The notes below the pieces were generated by a model that was not told the DNA's origin, ran no database searches, and saw only the letters and a list, made by a program, of their open reading frames with translations. A stretch of 64,000 nt of DNA from Halonatronomonas betaini (GTDB taxonomy: Bacteria; Bacillota; Halanaerobiia; Halanaerobiales; Halarsenatibacteraceae). The position numbers and the translations under genes are program-made. Of the stretch, positions 16,426 through 26,633 are shown piece after piece. Location of the stretch: NCBI RefSeq assembly GCF_015666175.1, contig NZ_JADPIE010000003.1, positions 1 through 64,000 of the forward strand, read 5' to 3'. Position 1 is the stretch's first letter, and each line of letters starts with the position of its first letter.

Positions 16426-17160
16426 ATGAATTCTAATTTACTTTTTGGAATAGTTGGTGGTATGGGACCAGAATCTACTAATAATCTGTATAAAAAAATT
16501 ATAGAAAATACACCAGCAAAATATGATCAAGAGCATATAGAATTATTGATTTATAGTAATCCTAAAATACCTGATAGAACTAAATCTATTATTAATAATA
16601 ACTCTGATGCATATAATTATTTATTTAGTTCCTGTGAAAAATTAGTTGAAGCAGGGGTTGATTATATTGCGATAGCTTGTAATACAGCACATTATTATAT
16701 AGAGGATTTAAATAATTCATTTAATACACCTTTCATTAATATGGTTGAAGATACTGTAAAGAATCTATCTCAACGATTAAATGAAAATAATAAGGCAATA
16801 TTATTAGGAACTAGAGGAACAATAGAATCAAAAATTTATCAAAGGTTTTTAGAAAGAGATAATATTAACTATAAAGCTCCTCATAACGAACATATAAACA
16901 GTTTAATGGATATAATTTATTCAATAAAAAGTAAAACTTATAAAAACAAGAAGGATTTCATTAATATAATAAATGAGATATTAAATGATTTAAATTATTG
17001 TAAAAATGATATAGTTATTCCAGGGTGCACAGAACTATCATTAATTTTTGATCAAATAGAAATTCATAATATAAAATACATAATTCCAGAGGATATTTTA
17101 GTAAAAAAAATTATAAAAATTCATAAAAAGGTTGGGAATAAAATTGAAGCAATTTATTAA
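16426..17160 (+). CDS. Aspartate/glutamate racemase family protein
   Basis: 244 residues. Two catalytic-type cysteines are present: C85 in AIACNTAH and about C201 in PGCTELS, the paired acid/base thiols of PLP-independent amino-acid racemases. GIVGGMGPEST at the N-terminus is the aspartate racemase signature (YgeA/RacX-like). It overlaps the next gene, a TupA-like ATP-grasp ligase, by about 29 bases, so the two are translationally linked. The likely role is supply of a D-amino acid (Asp, Glu or a related one) for attachment to the polysaccharide; the specific substrate is unknown. Confidence 0.82.
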   Translation: MNSNLLFGIVGGMGPESTNNLYKKIIENTPAKYDQEHIELLIYSNPKIPDRTKSIINNNSDAYNYLFSSCEKLVEAGVDYIAIACNTAHYYIEDLNNSFNTPFINMVEDTVKNLSQRLNENNKAILLGTRGTIESKIYQRFLERDNINYKAPHNEHINSLMDIIYSIKSKTYKNKKDFINIINEILNDLNYCKNDIVIPGCTELSLIFDQIEIHNIKYIIPEDILVKKIIKIHKKVGNKIEAIY

Positions 17161-18094
17161 AAATTTCATAAAAAAGTATGATTTCCTTTACAGTGCATAT
17201 AATAAAATTAGAAACAAATATATAAGATGCATTTATATACCATTAGAAAAATCAACGAATTATAAAAATGAAAAAAAAGTCTTTGAAAATAAACATGGAT
17301 ATAAATTAAATTTAAAAGATCCCAAAACATTTAATGAAAAAGTGGTTTGGAAAAAACTATATAATCGAAACAAATTATTGACTATTACGCAAGATAAATT
17401 TCTTTACAGAAAATATATTAAAGATAAATTAGGGTCTAAAAAGGCTAATGATATATTAGTGCCATTGATTCATAGTACTAAAGAACCTGAAAGTATTTCA
17501 TTTAATTCTTTGCCTGATGAATATATTATAAAACCTAATAATGCAGCTGGTAGATATTTTATTAAAAGAAAAGAAGATAAAATAAACAAAGAAACAATTA
17601 TAAAAAATTGTAAAGAATGGCTTAGCAAAGTGTATGGTATAAAACTGCATGAATGGGCTTATAAAGATATTGAACCTAGAATTCTAATTGAAAAATTAAT
17701 AACTGATGAAAATGGGTCGATTGCTGATGATTATAAATTCTTTTGTTATAATGGGAAATGTAAATTTGTTCAAGTGATTTCAAATAGACATGTTGATGAA
17801 AAGCGTTCAATATATACATCTGATTGGGAATTTTTAGATATTAAATATAAAGGATATAGATCTGTACCTGGAGTAATAAAACCTAAAAATTATAATAAAA
17901 TGATTGAAATTGCTGAAGTTTTATCTAAAGATTTTAATTTTGTTAGGATTGATATGTATAATATTAATGGTAACATCTTTTTTGGAGAATTTACACATTA
18001 TCCAGTTTCAGGTCATGGGAAAATAGAGCCTGTTGATTATGATTATGAGTTTGGTAAGTATTGGGATATAAATAAAGATGAAGCAAGAAAGTAA
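17132..18094 (+). CDS. TupA-like ATP-grasp protein
   Basis: 320 residues, matching the TupA-like ATP-grasp family named after the teichuronopeptide gene of alkaliphilic Bacillus. Recognisable blocks are GYKLNLKDPKTFNEKVVWKK (25-60), the Lys/Gly nucleotide-binding stretch EYIIKPNNAAGRYFI, RILIEKLI, DDYKFFCYNGKCKFVQV, and the metal-binding end NFVRIDMYNINGNIFFGEFT. ATP-grasp ligases form amide bonds, here probably between an amino acid and a sugar acid. The start is uncertain: TTG at 17132 or TTG at 17144, both within the racemase gene. Very AT-rich. The stop falls exactly where a flippase fragment begins, so the 3' end is a recombination junction. Confidence 0.82.
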   Translation: MGIKLKQFIKNFIKKYDFLYSAYNKIRNKYIRCIYIPLEKSTNYKNEKKVFENKHGYKLNLKDPKTFNEKVVWKKLYNRNKLLTITQDKFLYRKYIKDKLGSKKANDILVPLIHSTKEPESISFNSLPDEYIIKPNNAAGRYFIKRKEDKINKETIIKNCKEWLSKVYGIKLHEWAYKDIEPRILIEKLITDENGSIADDYKFFCYNGKCKFVQVISNRHVDEKRSIYTSDWEFLDIKYKGYRSVPGVIKPKNYNKMIEIAEVLSKDFNFVRIDMYNINGNIFFGEFTHYPVSGHGKIEPVDYDYEFGKYWDINKDEARK

Positions 18095-18220
18095 GATTAA
18101 AAGAAAATACAGTTCAAGGTGTTAATTGGAACTTTTAAATGTACTTACAAAAATGTGTAACAGTTTTTAGTAGGAATTGTTTAAGCCAGATTAATTGCAC
18201 TAGAAAAGCTTGGCGTATTT
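18094..18220 (+). pseudogene. Fragment of a flippase gene
   Basis: The DNA aligns with codons 4 to about 45 of the flippase at 14293 (shared GAAAATACAGTTCAAGG-like and GGAATTGTTT.AGCCAGATTAATTGC blocks) but has in-frame stops and indels. It marks a former module boundary right after the TupA-like gene. Confidence 0.75.
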
Positions 18221-18234
18221 ATCATTTAATCTGG

Positions 18235-19255
18235 AGGAAGAATTTTTTGCAGAAATACAATTAAGTAGCTATCTCAGTTTGTATCTGGCAGTAGTTACCA
18301 TTTTAGTTTCTGGGATTATCGCTTATTTCCTTTACCAGGTAGAAATACAGCAGAAAAAAAGGAAAAGCAACAACAATTAAATCAAAATAAAGAGATGATA
18401 TTTTTCTTTTTTGATAGAGCTATTGAGTAGGCTTTTAAAAGTCAGCAGGAAACATTCTGGAACAGTTTTGATTTTGTAGATATCAATGAAAATATCTTTA
18501 CCAGAATAAATTCTATAAAGAATCTCTTGAATAATGAGCAATTTATGCTGCTGAATAAGATAATGGATAAGCTCAAAAGCTTATCTGAACTGGAATTGGT
18601 TGATAATTATCCGGTTATTAGAGATGCGGTTGCTGACTTGATGAAATTAATTACTGTGCCTGAGTATTCGAGCTTTCAATTTCAGCTTAAAAAAGCGGAA
18701 ACAGTCTATGATCTTTTTAATGAAAGAGCTATTGTAATATATAATATTCTTGCACCTGATGATAGGCAGCAGATTTATTTTAAAGATAAGATTTTTGATC
18801 AAAATAACAATCTAATATTGGAAAGAGATGGCGACAAAACTAAAATTTTTAATTCTGATGGCCGCCAGATATGTGATGCCGTATTTGATAGTCAGGGAAT
18901 TGTTAAAGGTAATGCTGAGATTTTTGATTATGAAGGCAATTTAAAATTTGAGGGAGAGTTTGAAAATCATCAGTGGAATGGCCAGGGAGTCGAATATCTT
19001 TATGATAGGATAAAAACTAAAGAAGGTACCTGGCAGGAAGGTGAGCTCGTTGATGGAGTTATTTATAATGTGCTGTTAGAAGATGAAGAAACATTATTTA
19101 CAGACGAGCCTCAATTTCTGCATCAGTCCGAACATCTTTTTTCTTTAGCTGACACTGATAATGAACTTTTAGTTGGCCATTTAAAAGTTAATGATGGAGA
19201 TTATCATATTATGCAGAATAGTTTAAAAAAGGCCAAAGAGGCATTGGAATCATAA
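18235..19255 (+). pseudogene. Broken membrane-anchored MORN-repeat protein gene
   Basis: An N-terminal membrane helix (LSLYLAVVTILVSGIIAYFL, about 18270-18330) is followed by a Lys/Gln-rich coiled coil. A frameshift near 18350-18375 and an in-frame TAG (18428-18430) break the frame. The open part 18527-19255 (242 codons from a TTG) carries MORN-like repeats (GNLKFEGEFENHQWNGQGVEY; GTWQEGELVDGV). The reconstructed protein would be about 335 residues: membrane anchor, coiled coil, MORN tail. The 242-codon remainder could still be translated, but it begins mid-domain. Confidence 0.7.
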
Positions 19256-19326
19256 ATATTGAATCGTCAAAAATTAATAATACAGGCTGAGTTGTTTGCC
19301 AGGATATGAAAAATAGCTGAAAATCT

Positions 19327-19356
19327 TTGACAATCAATGGCAAAATATAATATAAT
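19327..19356 (+). promoter_or_regulatory. Promoter of the 19.5-25 kb glycosyltransferase group
   Basis: TTGACA (19327-19332), 18-base spacer, TATAAT (19351-19356). The 140-base leader contains a small TGGGA/TCCCA hairpin (19418-19434). Confidence 0.7.
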
Positions 19357-19497
19357 TGAGGTCGTAGTTTAAGTTGTAAACAGAGGTGATTTGAGGTGGA
19401 ATGTGATAGTTAGGTTTTGGGAGTTTTGTTCCCAGTTTATATTTTGTGGGTTAAGTTAAAATTTTTCTATTGTAATGAGAGCAGGTGTAATTTAATA

Positions 19498-20442
19498 ATG
19501 AAAGAAGAACCTTTGGTAAGTGTAATAATTCCTACATATAAAAGGCCTGGTATGCTTGGTAAGGCTATTGATAGTGTTTTGAATCAGACTTATGATAATA
19601 TTGAAATTATTATTGTTGATGACAACGATGACAATGAGTATAGAATTGATACTGAGGAGTTTATGGCAGATTATTTAAGCGAATATGATAATATTAGGTA
19701 TATTAAACATGAAAAAAATAAGGGTGCTTGTGCTGCTAGAAACACTGGAATAAGAAAGTCTAAAGGTAAATATATTACTTTTTTAGATGATGATGATCGT
19801 TATTATAGAGATAAAGTTAAAAAACAGGTTAAAGCATTAAATAAATCAAAGTGTAAAGTTGTATTTTGTGCTCATAAAAAATTTTATATAAGTAAAACCA
19901 AGGATATTATTTCATCAATTCAAAAACCTTTTTTACCGGAGTTTAAAAAAGAAAAATTGTTTTATAAAAATATTTTAGGTCCAACATCTGTAATAATGAT
20001 TGATTCTTCTGTTTTTGAAAAAATAAATTATTTTGATGAAAAATTAAAATCAAGACAGGATTTGGATTTATATATTAGATTATCTCAATATTTTGATTTT
20101 GAGTTTATTGAAGAACCTCTAGTGAAGATGTATATACATGATAATGAAAGAATTTCAAATAATACCAAAGGTAAAATTGATGCACATGAATATTTTTATA
20201 ATAAATATCATAAAGAGATCAATGAAAACAATAAAATTAGAAGTTCTTATTTGAAATTACTAGGTGATTTATATTATCAAAATAATGATTATGTAAATTG
20301 CAGAAAAAATTATATCGCATCTTGGAAATATAATAAAATGAATATAAAGTCATTGATATTGTATTTAACAGTTTTAATAAATCCTAATTTTAGAAATTAT
20401 ATAACTAATGTAAATAAAACAATTAATGATAAGTTAAAATGA
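19498..20442 (+). CDS. Family 2 glycosyltransferase
   Basis: 314 residues from the ATG at 19498 (MKEEPLVSVIIPTYKRPGML). GT-A fold markers: VSVIIPTYKRP, IIIVDDNDD, KGACAARNTGI, and the metal-binding FLDDDDRYY. It transfers a sugar from a nucleotide donor on the cytoplasmic side during repeat-unit assembly. A longer reading from 19417 overlaps the leader hairpin and is not supported. AT-rich; followed by an IS3-family remnant. Confidence 0.88.
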   Translation: MKEEPLVSVIIPTYKRPGMLGKAIDSVLNQTYDNIEIIIVDDNDDNEYRIDTEEFMADYLSEYDNIRYIKHEKNKGACAARNTGIRKSKGKYITFLDDDDRYYRDKVKKQVKALNKSKCKVVFCAHKKFYISKTKDIISSIQKPFLPEFKKEKLFYKNILGPTSVIMIDSSVFEKINYFDEKLKSRQDLDLYIRLSQYFDFEFIEEPLVKMYIHDNERISNNTKGKIDAHEYFYNKYHKEINENNKIRSSYLKLLGDLYYQNNDYVNCRKNYIASWKYNKMNIKSLILYLTVLINPNFRNYITNVNKTINDKLK

Positions 20443-20499
20443 TTCAAGTATTAAAATATGATCACAATAAGTTTAAAAGTATTAAATAAACTTACAATC

Positions 20500-21481
20500 A
20501 GAAAAATTGTCATTTGTTTGGTAACTGTAAACGCTACGATGATAATTTCAAGAAAATTATTGTTGATCTTTATCATTCAGGCAGTTCAGTATCTGACCTG
20601 GAAAGTGAATATGGAGTAACAAAAGTAACAATATATAAATGGATCAAAGAATACAGTGAAATAGAGATTGATAAAAAACACAACAGTAACTAATAAAGAA
20701 ATGCTAAAGGTTTAAAAAGAAAATGAAATGTTTAAAGACTTAATTATGAATATATATTTAGAAAGCAAAAAACGTTATGGTGCTCCTAAAATAACTATTA
20801 AGCATAAAAAATTAGGGCACAAAATTAGCGTTAAAAGAGTCCAGAGACTGATGCGAGAACTAAATATTAGATCTATTGTAAAGAAGAAATACAAACATTA
20901 CAGCAGCAAATTTAATTTTAAAAGAGGCATAAACCTCTGAAAAAGAGATTTTAACGCATCAGGAATTAATAAAAAATGGGTGACCGATATTACATATATT
21001 CATACTTTAAAAGACGGCTGGTGTTATCTTGCCTCAGTAATGGACCTATTTACAAAAAAGATTGTTGGATACTCATTTTCTAAGACAATGGATACTAAAA
21101 TAACTTTAGAAGCTTTAAATAGAGCTTATAACAAACAGAAACCAGAAAACAAAATCATTATTCATTCAGATAGAGGCAGTCAATATATATCAGATATTTT
21201 TAGAAATAAAGCTAAAAATCTAGGTTTTATTCAATCCTTTAGTTCTAAAGGCAATCCATATGATAATGCAGTAATAGAGTCATTTCATGCAATTCTTAAA
21301 AAAGAAGAAGTCCATCATAACAAATATAGAGATTATCATGATGCCTCTTTAGCTATATTTCAATTTATTGAGGGGTGGTATAATAGAAATAGAATACACA
21401 GCAGTATTGATTATATGACTCCTAATGAATTTGAAAAGAAAGCATTATCGGTATAACAGAAAGTTAAACTATTTGTGTCCA
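20500..21481 (+). mobile_element. Decayed IS3-family (IS150-like) insertion sequence
   Basis: OrfA remnant at about 20530-20692 (FKKIIVDLYHSGSSVSDLES, then EYGVTKVTIYKWIKEY), missing its leucine-zipper end. OrfB remnant at 20728-21456 with an in-frame TGA at 20938-20940. The integrase core keeps the DDE residues: D in VTDITYIHT, D in IIHSDRGSQYIS, E in AVIESFHAILKKEE. The right end TGTCCA (21476-21481) matches the usual IS3-type terminus; the left end is not identifiable. The element cannot transpose on its own. Confidence 0.85.
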
Positions 21482-21637
21482 GGTTATTGACTTAGTTAGA
21501 TCCATGTTTATTAAGATCTTTATTATTTAAAGCCTTAGTTTTTTATGAATTTAATTTAAGTGTAAAAACGAAAAATACAAGAAAACGTTTGATTAATAGT
21601 ATTTTTTATAAACTTATTATTTATAGGACGTGTTAAA

Positions 21638-22870
21638 ATGAGAATTTTATATATAATTATTGTTTTTTTGGGATTTACATATTTTTTATTTAAAAAGAGA
21701 TATTTTGATATTTTTTCTTTAGCTTTTTTTAGTTATTTTATATATTTTTTACCAGCATTGTTTGGATATATTAATTATCCTGAAGGTAGTCAAGGTGAAT
21801 TATTAGATGAAACTTATTTAGTTTATATTATAGTTTTAACTTCAGTAATAATAGGAGCTACTTTATTTGATATTTTTAATAAAATTAGTTTTAAAAAAAT
21901 AAAAATAAATATCAATAATATTAAAAACAAAAAATATTATAATTGTTCAATGTTTGTGTTTATTATCTTTTTTTTGTTGTTCATTTACTTGAATTTTAAT
22001 GAGTTAATATCACCAGGAAAGCCAAGTTTTGGTCGAACACATCATATGTTTACATTAACCATTAGTATAAGTATTTTGATTACATATTTATTAAATAGAA
22101 AGAGAACCACAATTTTTTTGTTGGTTTTATTGCTTATAGATGTATATGGCGGTAATAGAGAGGCTTTTGCAACTGTTTTTTTGTCTTTATTCGTGATTTA
22201 TAACTATAAAAATTATGGAAAAGCAAAAATGGGATTTAACATAAGCAACTATATATTAGCCATGAGTTCTGGGGTTTTTTTATTCTCTTATAAACATATA
22301 TATCAAGCTGTTTTAAGAGGAGATTGGGATTTAGTCTTTAATAGAATTACTTCGTTTGAATTTTACATTAATAGTATTACAGATTCTGAACCATTTATTA
22401 CTCAAATGATATTAAATAAGACTATAGAAGAGTCTTTTGAAATTGGAATTGAGTATTTATTTAGTTTTATTGTAATTATATTTCCATTATCAAATTATTT
22501 ATTTAATATAGATATTTTCACATTTAGCTCTGAATTTACTAAAACTTTTTATCCAGATATAAGTTTTGGTTTAGCTAGTAATGTTTTTGCTGAAATAATT
22601 GCTTTGAATGGATTTTTTTCATTATTTATTTTTATTATAATTAATTTAATTATAATATCTATTGCTTCATACTTTCTAATTTATATTGATAATGTTTTGA
22701 TTAAAAGTGTTTCGATTTTAATGTCAAGTTATTGGGTGTTTTTTTTAAATAGAACAGGTTTGCTTTACCAACTTACTATTCAAAGAAGGCTTATATTTTG
22801 GTTTATGTTAATATTAATAATTTCATATTTTACTAATTTAATAAAATTTAATTTTAGTTTGAATAATTAG
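21638..22870 (+). CDS. Wzy-like polysaccharide polymerase
   Basis: 410 residues with about 10-11 membrane helices and a large extracytoplasmic loop around residues 220-260 (IYQAVLRGDWDLVFNRITS). This layout is that of O-antigen or oligosaccharide repeat-unit polymerases, which join flipped units on the outer face of the membrane. Sequence conservation in this class is low, so the call rests on topology, length and position beside flippase and glycosyltransferases. Extremely AT-rich. Confidence 0.65.
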   Translation: MRILYIIIVFLGFTYFLFKKRYFDIFSLAFFSYFIYFLPALFGYINYPEGSQGELLDETYLVYIIVLTSVIIGATLFDIFNKISFKKIKININNIKNKKYYNCSMFVFIIFFLLFIYLNFNELISPGKPSFGRTHHMFTLTISISILITYLLNRKRTTIFLLVLLLIDVYGGNREAFATVFLSLFVIYNYKNYGKAKMGFNISNYILAMSSGVFLFSYKHIYQAVLRGDWDLVFNRITSFEFYINSITDSEPFITQMILNKTIEESFEIGIEYLFSFIVIIFPLSNYLFNIDIFTFSSEFTKTFYPDISFGLASNVFAEIIALNGFFSLFIFIIINLIIISIASYFLIYIDNVLIKSVSILMSSYWVFFLNRTGLLYQLTIQRRLIFWFMLILIISYFTNLIKFNFSLNN

Positions 22871-23012
22871 TTCAATTTATCATTGCAATTTAAGAAAAAG
22901 AAAAATTATTTATTTCTTCAGTTATAATTTTATATTTTATTTTAAGGTATTCTAATTATATAATTGGTAATAATCGAATTATTCCTTTTGAAAATATCTT
23001 GTTTTAAGGGTG

Positions 23013-24113
23013 ATGAAAATAAAAATAATATTCTTTCTATCAAATCTTGATGGTGGAGGAGCTCAAAGAGCTGTTGTCAATGTTATAAATAATATTAATA
23101 ATAACTTATTTGATATAAAACTGGTTTTATTAAATTATCATAAAGATCAAGCTTATTCTAACTTAATACCAGAATTTGTTGATATTATTGATTTAAATAC
23201 TAGAGGAAGATATTCAGTTTTTAAAATTAAAAATTTAATTCAAAAAGAAAACCCAGATATTTGTGTTGCAACTTTACCTCAAGTTTGTAAAGCGGTTATG
23301 ATAGGACATTTACTTTCCAATCATAATTCTAAAGTTATTTTTAGAGAATCAAATTATAGACCTAAAAAAAATATGAGTTCAATTAATTTTTACTTAATGA
23401 AGATGACATATAAATATTGTGATTATGGAATAGCATTAACTAAAAAATTAAAAGATCAGATGATTAATCAATATAATATAGGTCATGAGAAAGTAAAAAT
23501 AATTCATAATCCTATTGATTTAAATTATATTAAATCACAAATTCAAAATAAAAAAATAGAAATCAATAAACAACACTTTAATTTAGTAGCTTGTGGTAGT
23601 TTAATCAAACAAAAAAATTTTTCAATGTTAATTAAGTCAATAAAACTAGTAAAAAAAGAAGATAAATATAATAAAATTAAATTAAATATTTTAGGAACTG
23701 GTCCATTAAAAAATAAGTTAGAAAAATTAATTAAAGAAAATAATTTGATAAATGAAGTGAGTTTATTAGGATATAAAGAAAATCCACATAAATATATGGC
23801 AGAATCTGATTTGTTTATTTTATCTTCATTTTATGAAGGTATGCCTAATGTTATATTAGAATCTATGGCTTGCAAAACTCCTGTTTTATCAACGGATTGC
23901 CCAACAGGACCAAAAGAAATTTTAGGAAATAATAAATACGGGTGGATAGTTCCTAATAATGATATTGAAGCTATGGCGAACAAAATTAAATATTTATTTG
24001 AGAATAGAGAAGAATTAATAGAAATGAAGGAAAAATCAAATGAGAGGATTAAAGACTTTGATGTATTGAAAATAGCAAAAAAATATGAAGACTTATTTTT
24101 GAGTTTTAAGTAA
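23013..24113 (+). CDS. Family 4 glycosyltransferase
   Basis: 366 residues (GT-B fold). The N-terminal acceptor domain begins FFLSNLDGGGAQRAVVNVI. The donor-binding domain contains LVACGSLIKQKNF, ILGTGPLKNKLEKL, LLGYKENPHKYMAESDLFILSS and the EX7E motif EGMPNVILESMA. GTG (23010) and ATG (23013) both follow AAGGG; either may be used. It adds one sugar of the repeat unit; the sugar cannot be read from sequence. Confidence 0.87.
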   Translation: MKIKIIFFLSNLDGGGAQRAVVNVINNINNNLFDIKLVLLNYHKDQAYSNLIPEFVDIIDLNTRGRYSVFKIKNLIQKENPDICVATLPQVCKAVMIGHLLSNHNSKVIFRESNYRPKKNMSSINFYLMKMTYKYCDYGIALTKKLKDQMINQYNIGHEKVKIIHNPIDLNYIKSQIQNKKIEINKQHFNLVACGSLIKQKNFSMLIKSIKLVKKEDKYNKIKLNILGTGPLKNKLEKLIKENNLINEVSLLGYKENPHKYMAESDLFILSSFYEGMPNVILESMACKTPVLSTDCPTGPKEILGNNKYGWIVPNNDIEAMANKIKYLFENREELIEMKEKSNERIKDFDVLKIAKKYEDLFLSFK

Positions 24114-24155
24114 TTATGCTCTTGTTATTATTATTAATTTAGAAAGGGTTTAAAT

Positions 24156-25265
24156 ATGATTAAAAAGAAAATATGTATTATTAGTACAGGATTAGGTTTT
24201 GGTGGAGCTGAGATGATGCTTTATAGACTATTAAAAAATATAAATAAAGATAAGTATGAGTTTTTAGTTATATCCTTACTTGATCGTCCTGGAGACTTAG
24301 AGGAGAAAATAAGAGATTTAGGAATTGAAACTATTAACTTAAATATTAATAACAAAATTCAGTTTTATAGATTAATTAAATTATATAGAATTATAAAAGA
24401 TTATAATCCAAATATTTTACATACTCAGCTGTTTCATGCTAATATTGCTGGCAGGATTTTTGGCAAACTAGCAGGGGTACCATATATAATATCTAGTATA
24501 AGAAACAACAAATTTAAAAATAATTTAAGATATAAAGCGATGGCATTAACTGATAAACTTGCTGATGTCACAACAGTCGTAAGTGGGAATGCTGCTGATG
24601 ATATGATAAATGCTGGGGCTTTATCTGAAGAAAGAGCAAAAGTATTATATAATGGGCTTGATGTTGAAGAATTTTTAAGTTCAATTAATACTGATAATTT
24701 GGAAGATGAATTAAAATTGGAAAAAGAAGTGCCTACTATAATTTCTGTGGGGAGCTTGACTGAACAAAAGGGTTATGATGTTTTATTGGATTCTTTACAT
24801 ACCTTAGATGATAAAGAGTATAATTTTAATTATATAATAGCCGGAGAAGGTAATAAGAGAGAGTTCATTGAGCCAAAGATATCAGATTATAATTTATCTG
24901 AAAAAGTCAAATTATTAGGGAGAAGAGATGATGTTGCCAGTTTATTATCAATATCAGATATCTTTGTTTTATCTTCAAAATGGGAAGGCTTGCCTGGTGT
25001 TGTAATAGAGGCCATGGCTGTAGGGTTGCCTGTAATAGCAACTGATGTTGGTGGAGTTAATGAAATTATTGATGATGGGGAAGATGGGTTCGTTGTTCAA
25101 CCTAATGATCCAGAAGAAATTGCTAATAAAATTATTGAAGTTTTGAGTCTGTCTGAAAAAGAAAAAGATTTATTAAGTGAAAATGCAAGAAATAAGATAA
25201 ATAATAAGTTTCATGTAGATATAATGGTTAAGAATTATGAAGATTTATATGATTCATTTAAGTAA
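24156..25265 (+). CDS. Family 4 glycosyltransferase
   Basis: 369 residues (GT-B). Start region ICIISTGLGFGGAEMMLYRLL; donor domain with ISVGSLTEQKGYDVLLDSL, IAGEGNKREFIE, LLGRRDDVASLLSISDIFVLSS and the EX7E motif EGLPGVVIEAMAVGLPVIATD. AGAAAGGGTTT precedes the ATG. It is 14 bases from the following dehydrogenase gene, suggesting one operon. Confidence 0.88.
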   Translation: MIKKKICIISTGLGFGGAEMMLYRLLKNINKDKYEFLVISLLDRPGDLEEKIRDLGIETINLNINNKIQFYRLIKLYRIIKDYNPNILHTQLFHANIAGRIFGKLAGVPYIISSIRNNKFKNNLRYKAMALTDKLADVTTVVSGNAADDMINAGALSEERAKVLYNGLDVEEFLSSINTDNLEDELKLEKEVPTIISVGSLTEQKGYDVLLDSLHTLDDKEYNFNYIIAGEGNKREFIEPKISDYNLSEKVKLLGRRDDVASLLSISDIFVLSSKWEGLPGVVIEAMAVGLPVIATDVGGVNEIIDDGEDGFVVQPNDPEEIANKIIEVLSLSEKEKDLLSENARNKINNKFHVDIMVKNYEDLYDSFK

Positions 25266-25279
25266 GGGGGAATTTATAA

Positions 25280-26608
25280 ATGAAATCAAATAAAATTAAG
25301 AATACAGCGATAATAGGTCTCGGCTATGTCGGCCTTCCATTAGCAGTAGAAATGGCTCAATCAGGTTACAATGTAACAGGAATAGATATAGATGAGAATA
25401 AGGTTAATAAATTAAATAATGGTGAATCTTATGTTTTAGATGTATCAGATAATGATTTGCAAAGTGTTTTGGACAATGGAAAATTTATAGCAACAACAGA
25501 TTACAGTAAGATAAGTGAGGCAGATGCAATCAGTATCTGTGTGCCAACACCTTTGAGGAAAACAAAAGACCCTGACACATCATTTATAATATCAGTTGTT
25601 GATGAACTGATAAAATATTTAACAAAAGATACTTTAATAATACTTGAGAGTACTACATATCCAGGGACAACTGAAGAATTGATCCAGACAAGAATTGAAG
25701 AAGAACTTGATTTTAAAGTCGGTGAAGATTTTTATCTCTGCTTTTCACCTGAGAGAGTGGACCCAGGTAATAAAGAATATAATACCCAGAATACACCTAA
25801 GGTTATTGGTGGCACGACTGAGAAAGGACTTGAACTGGCTGTTGAGTTATATGGTTCTTTTCTTGAGAAAATAGTTCCTGTAAGTTCAACCCAGGTTGCT
25901 GAGACAGTTAAGTTGCTTGAAAATACCTTTAGAAGCGTTAATATAGGGTTGGTAAATGAGATGGCTATGATGTGCGAGCGAATGGGCATTGATGTTTGGG
26001 AGGTAATTGAAGCTGCAGCCACCAAACCATTTGGTTTTATGCCGTTCTATCCAGGGCCAGGAATTGGTGGCCACTGTATACCGCTGGATCCAATGTATTT
26101 ATCCTGGAAAGCTAAAACCTATGATTTTTATAATAAATTTATTGACTTAGCCAGCGATATCAATGGTAATATGCCAAGATTTACAGTCCATAAGATAGGT
26201 GATATCCTTAATGAAAGAGCAAAGGCTATTAATGGCTCTAAAATATTAATTTTAGGGATGGCCTATAAAGCAGATATTGATGATTTAAGAGAGTCGCCAG
26301 GCTTAGAATTATATCGTTTACTGGAAGCTAAAGGGGCAGAGATAGATTATCATGACTCCTATGCAGAAAGCTTTTTAAATGGCGATGAGAAGGTTTATAC
26401 GATAGATTTAACAGCAGACACTCTAGAAGAATATGATTGTGTTGTGCTTTCAACAGATCATAGTAATTATGATTATGAATGGATAACAGAACATGCTGAC
26501 CTAATATTAGATACCAGAAATGCCTTTCATGGAATCAGCAGCGATAAGATTTATAAACTTGGAGCACCGATAGATGATAATAAGAGAGTTAGTCCGCTTT
26601 TTAGATAA
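25280..26608 (+). CDS. UDP-N-acetyl-hexosamine 6-dehydrogenase (WbpA/WecC-type)
   Basis: 442 residues. NAD-binding GLGYVGLPLAVEMAQSG at 13-29, SICVPTPLRKTKDPD, ESTTYPGTTEEL, and catalytic C266 in GIGGHCIPLDP. The HCIP/LDP form, rather than SCFPKD, separates UDP-GlcNAc/ManNAc dehydrogenases from UDP-glucose dehydrogenase. It makes a UDP-N-acetylaminouronic acid by two successive oxidations. The C-terminal domain (SKILILGMAYKADIDDLRESP) is complete. Base composition rises here relative to the glycosyltransferases before it. Confidence 0.88.
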   Translation: MKSNKIKNTAIIGLGYVGLPLAVEMAQSGYNVTGIDIDENKVNKLNNGESYVLDVSDNDLQSVLDNGKFIATTDYSKISEADAISICVPTPLRKTKDPDTSFIISVVDELIKYLTKDTLIILESTTYPGTTEELIQTRIEEELDFKVGEDFYLCFSPERVDPGNKEYNTQNTPKVIGGTTEKGLELAVELYGSFLEKIVPVSSTQVAETVKLLENTFRSVNIGLVNEMAMMCERMGIDVWEVIEAAATKPFGFMPFYPGPGIGGHCIPLDPMYLSWKAKTYDFYNKFIDLASDINGNMPRFTVHKIGDILNERAKAINGSKILILGMAYKADIDDLRESPGLELYRLLEAKGAEIDYHDSYAESFLNGDEKVYTIDLTADTLEEYDCVVLSTDHSNYDYEWITEHADLILDTRNAFHGISSDKIYKLGAPIDDNKRVSPLFR

Positions 26609-26633
26609 TTATATAGAAATGGAGTGAATTGAT

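Noticed and set aside
20443-21637. Active IS3 element
   Set aside because: OrfA lacks its end, OrfB has an in-frame TGA, and no left terminal repeat can be found.
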